A DNA stretch of 38,091 nucleotides, from positions 1 to 38,091 of the forward strand of contig CADANQ010000018.1 of assembly GCA_902789365.1 (NCBI GenBank). The letters are read 5' to 3'. This document shows positions 34,318 to 38,091 of this stretch, piece after piece (within the stretch, counting starts at the first letter, position 1; each line of letters begins with the position of its first letter). This DNA comes from an uncultured Eubacteriales bacterium (lineage in GTDB: Bacteria; Bacillota; Clostridia; Christensenellales; Aristaeellaceae). The translations under genes were made by a program, and so were the position numbers. The notes beneath the pieces are model-generated. The model was not told where the DNA came from and did not search any database. It saw nothing but the letters and a program-made list of their open reading frames with translations.

Positions 34318-34568
34318 CTTTTTTACACGATGAACGGGAACGCCTTTCCGTTCCGCGAACAGAGAGCCGCCGGGTGGTGCGAGGCGGCCGCGGGAGAAGG
34401 GCCGCTCGCCCGGGAGTGGCCGGAGAGAGACCGGCGGGACGCGCCCGATACAGCGCCATGGAGAGCCTTCCCGTACAGGGGAGGAAGCAGAGTGGTACCG
34501 CGGAACGCGCAAATTATGGATTGCGGCCGTTTCGTCTTTGCGTCGGCAGGGGCGAAGCGGTTTTTCTT
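34318..34568 (+). promoter_or_regulatory. T-box riboswitch, leucine type (CUC specifier)
   Basis: A tRNA-sensing leader. Stem I is closed by CGTTCCGC (34349-34356) / GCGGGACG (34434-34441), with the AGAGAG motif after the 5' arm and a distal GCCGCC...GGCGGC hairpin. The likely specifier is CTC (34405-34407) followed by GCCCGGGAG. Stem III is CCTTCCC / GGGGAGG (34466-34472 and 34478-34484). The T-box core is GTGGTACCGCGG (34492-34503). The terminator is a 10-bp stem at 34527-34536 / 34551-34560 followed by TTTTT. TGGT pairs with discriminator A, as in tRNA-Leu. Uncharged tRNA-Leu should favour antitermination. Confidence 0.88.
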
Positions 34569-34659
34569 TGCCCCGAAAAGGCTTTTCCGGCCCCGTCGGG
34601 CGCCGGAGATCGGGGAAGGCGGTCTTAGGGCCGGCCTTTCGCCAAGGGAGGACAACGCC

Positions 34660-35451
34660 ATGGCATTCTTTCACATCCGGTATTTTTCCAACTGCCTGCG
34701 CCGCATGACGTCCTTTGAGATGCTTATCCCCAACGATTACCGCACGGATTCCGGGCAGAAGCCGCCGGAGGAACCCATGCGCACCCTGTTCCTGCTGCAC
34801 GGCTATACCGGCATGTCGGAAAACTGGGTACCGGCGGGCCTGCCGGAGAAGTACAACTTCGCCATCGTCATGCCCACGGCGGAGAACTCCTTCTACCTGA
34901 ACGGGGCCGCCACCGGCAGCGCCTACCAGTCCATGGTGGGCGAGGAGCTGCCGGACTACGTCCAAAAGACCTTCGGCCTGGCAAACGGCCCGGAGGACAC
35001 CTTCATCGCGGGCATTTCCATGGGCGGGTTCGGCGCGCTGCACACGGCCCTGGCCTATCCGGACCGGTTCGGAAAGGCGGCCTGCCTGTCCTCCGCCCTC
35101 ATCGTCCACGGCATCGCCGGGATGAAGCCGGGGGAGGACAACGGCGTGGCCAATTACGATTACTACCGCGCCTGCTTCGGCGACCTGGACCGGGTGGAGG
35201 AAAGCGACGCCAACCCGGAGACGCTGGTGAAAAAGCTGAAGGCCGCCGGGAAAAAGATCCCGGACCTGTACCTGTGCTGCGGTTCTGAGGACTTCCTGAT
35301 CGAGCCCAACCGCGCCATGCACCGCTTCCTGGAAAACGAAAAGGTGCCGCACGAATACCACGAGGGTCCCGGAATCCACGATATGGTCTTCTGGTCCAAA
35401 TGGATCGAAAAGGCCGTGGACTGGATGTTCTTAAAGCCGCTTCGCCGCTGA
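34660..35451 (+). CDS. esterase of the alpha/beta-hydrolase (EstA/esterase D-like) family
   Basis: A 263-residue putative cytoplasmic esterase. The start MAFFHIRYFSNCLRR closely resembles the N-terminus of tributyrin esterase-like proteins. HGYTGMSENW forms the oxyanion region (residues 47-56), the nucleophile is S120 in GISMGGFG, and the acid and histidine lie in CCGSEDFL and GPGIHD. Close relatives hydrolyse short acyl or S-formylglutathione-like esters. The ATG has GGGAGG 9 bases upstream. It lies between the T-box terminator and leuS, with no terminator or clear promoter in the 81 bp before leuS, so it is under leucine T-box control together with leuS. Confidence 0.85.
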   Translation: MAFFHIRYFSNCLRRMTSFEMLIPNDYRTDSGQKPPEEPMRTLFLLHGYTGMSENWVPAGLPEKYNFAIVMPTAENSFYLNGAATGSAYQSMVGEELPDYVQKTFGLANGPEDTFIAGISMGGFGALHTALAYPDRFGKAACLSSALIVHGIAGMKPGEDNGVANYDYYRACFGDLDRVEESDANPETLVKKLKAAGKKIPDLYLCCGSEDFLIEPNRAMHRFLENEKVPHEYHEGPGIHDMVFWSKWIEKAVDWMFLKPLRR

Positions 35452-35532
35452 GGCGGCGGAATCATAAGGCGGCGAAGGTCCCCGGACCGATATAAAAAAC
35501 AATCATTTCCATCATACAAGGAGGATCCCCAA

Positions 35533-37947
<2,415 letters not shown>

Positions 37948-37955
37948 AGTTATAA

Positions 37956-38062
37956 GTATCTGTTCAGTCCTACGGACAGAACAGATACCGCAGGGGGTAC
38001 CCGTACCCCCCGCGAGCCCCCCGGGCGAAGAACGGAGTCCGGGGAAGGGAAACCCCTTCCCC
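37956..38062. repeat. right-edge cluster of hairpin repeats
   Basis: Three GC-rich hairpins follow leuS: GTATCTGTTC-A-GTCC / GGAC-A-GAACAGATAC (37956-37988, 14 pairs with one A-A mismatch), GCAGGGGGTAC / GTACCCCCCGC (37990-38013), and GGGGAAGGG / CCCTTCCCC (38041-38062). No T-run follows the first, so its role as leuS terminator is uncertain. The GGGGAAGGG/CCCTTCCCC type of arm is reminiscent of dispersed intergenic repeats, and a contig end here would fit. Confidence 0.5.
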
Positions 38063-38091
38063 GAGTCCCCAACCCGCCGGCGGCGCCGGTT

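Overview
The window is about 38 kb of GC-rich, gene-dense bacterial chromosome. It most likely comes from a high-GC Bacillota (Clostridia-type) genome. The signs are a T-box tRNA-sensing leader ahead of leuS, a CggR-type regulator heading a pgk/tpiA block, the Bacillus-like order yybS-rplI-dnaB(dnaC), YhaM, NYN/OST-HTH and DUF1858 proteins, strong AGGAGG ribosome sites, and consensus TTGACA-17-TATAAT promoters. No genus can be named from sequence alone. Both ends lie in repeat-like, hairpin-rich DNA, as at the ends of an assembled contig.

Layout. 1-190: nested inverted repeats with no secure gene. 292-1221 (-): ribonuclease Z. 1222-1839: non-coding, with a structured leader, a REP-like palindrome and two copies of a GC hairpin. 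1840-10388 (-): an eight-gene arginine operon in transcript order argG, argH, argC (type 2), a GNAT acetyltransferase, argJ, argB, argD, argF. It has one strong promoter overlapped by two ARG-box-like sites exactly 21 bp apart. 10665-11135 (+): a divergent second GNAT. 11163-11831 (-): an unrecognised three-helix membrane protein. 11996-15155 (-): cggR-pgk-tpiA, without the usual gapA. 15292-16304 (-): a 70-residue RanBP2-type zinc-finger protein and rsmE. 16624-17745 (+): rpsT and a CofE-like (F420-0:glutamate ligase family) protein. 17825-19240 (-): NUDIX hydrolase and FRG-domain protein.

19439-23491 (+): yybS-like membrane protein, rplI, dnaB and yhaM. 23730-25958 (+): a lipoprotein, an NYN-OST-HTH protein and a DUF1858 protein. 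26046-28886 (-) and 29255-31216 (+): a divergent cell-envelope pair, a class A penicillin-binding protein and a membrane-anchored repeat protein, both with strongly acidic cytoplasmic tails. 31438-32670 (-): AI-2E-family transporter. 33001-33154 (+): tRNA-Gln(CUG) and tRNA-Glu(CUC) behind one promoter. 33312-33971 (-): HAD hydrolase. 34289-37947 (+): a leucine-type T-box leader, then an esterase and leuS in one apparent transcription unit.

How it fits together. The arg operon encodes all steps from glutamate to arginine (acetyl cycle by ArgJ, then ArgB, C, D, F, G, H); carbamoyl phosphate synthase and ArgR are not in the window. Most of the rest is housekeeping: translation, replication, lower glycolysis and the cell envelope. 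I see no CRISPR array, prophage, transposase or recognisable defence island. The most unusual items are the esterase placed under the leucine T-box, the GNAT inside the arg operon, the RanBP2 finger protein, the divergent envelope pair, the symmetric promoter dyad at 23540-23609 and the structured intergenic repeats.
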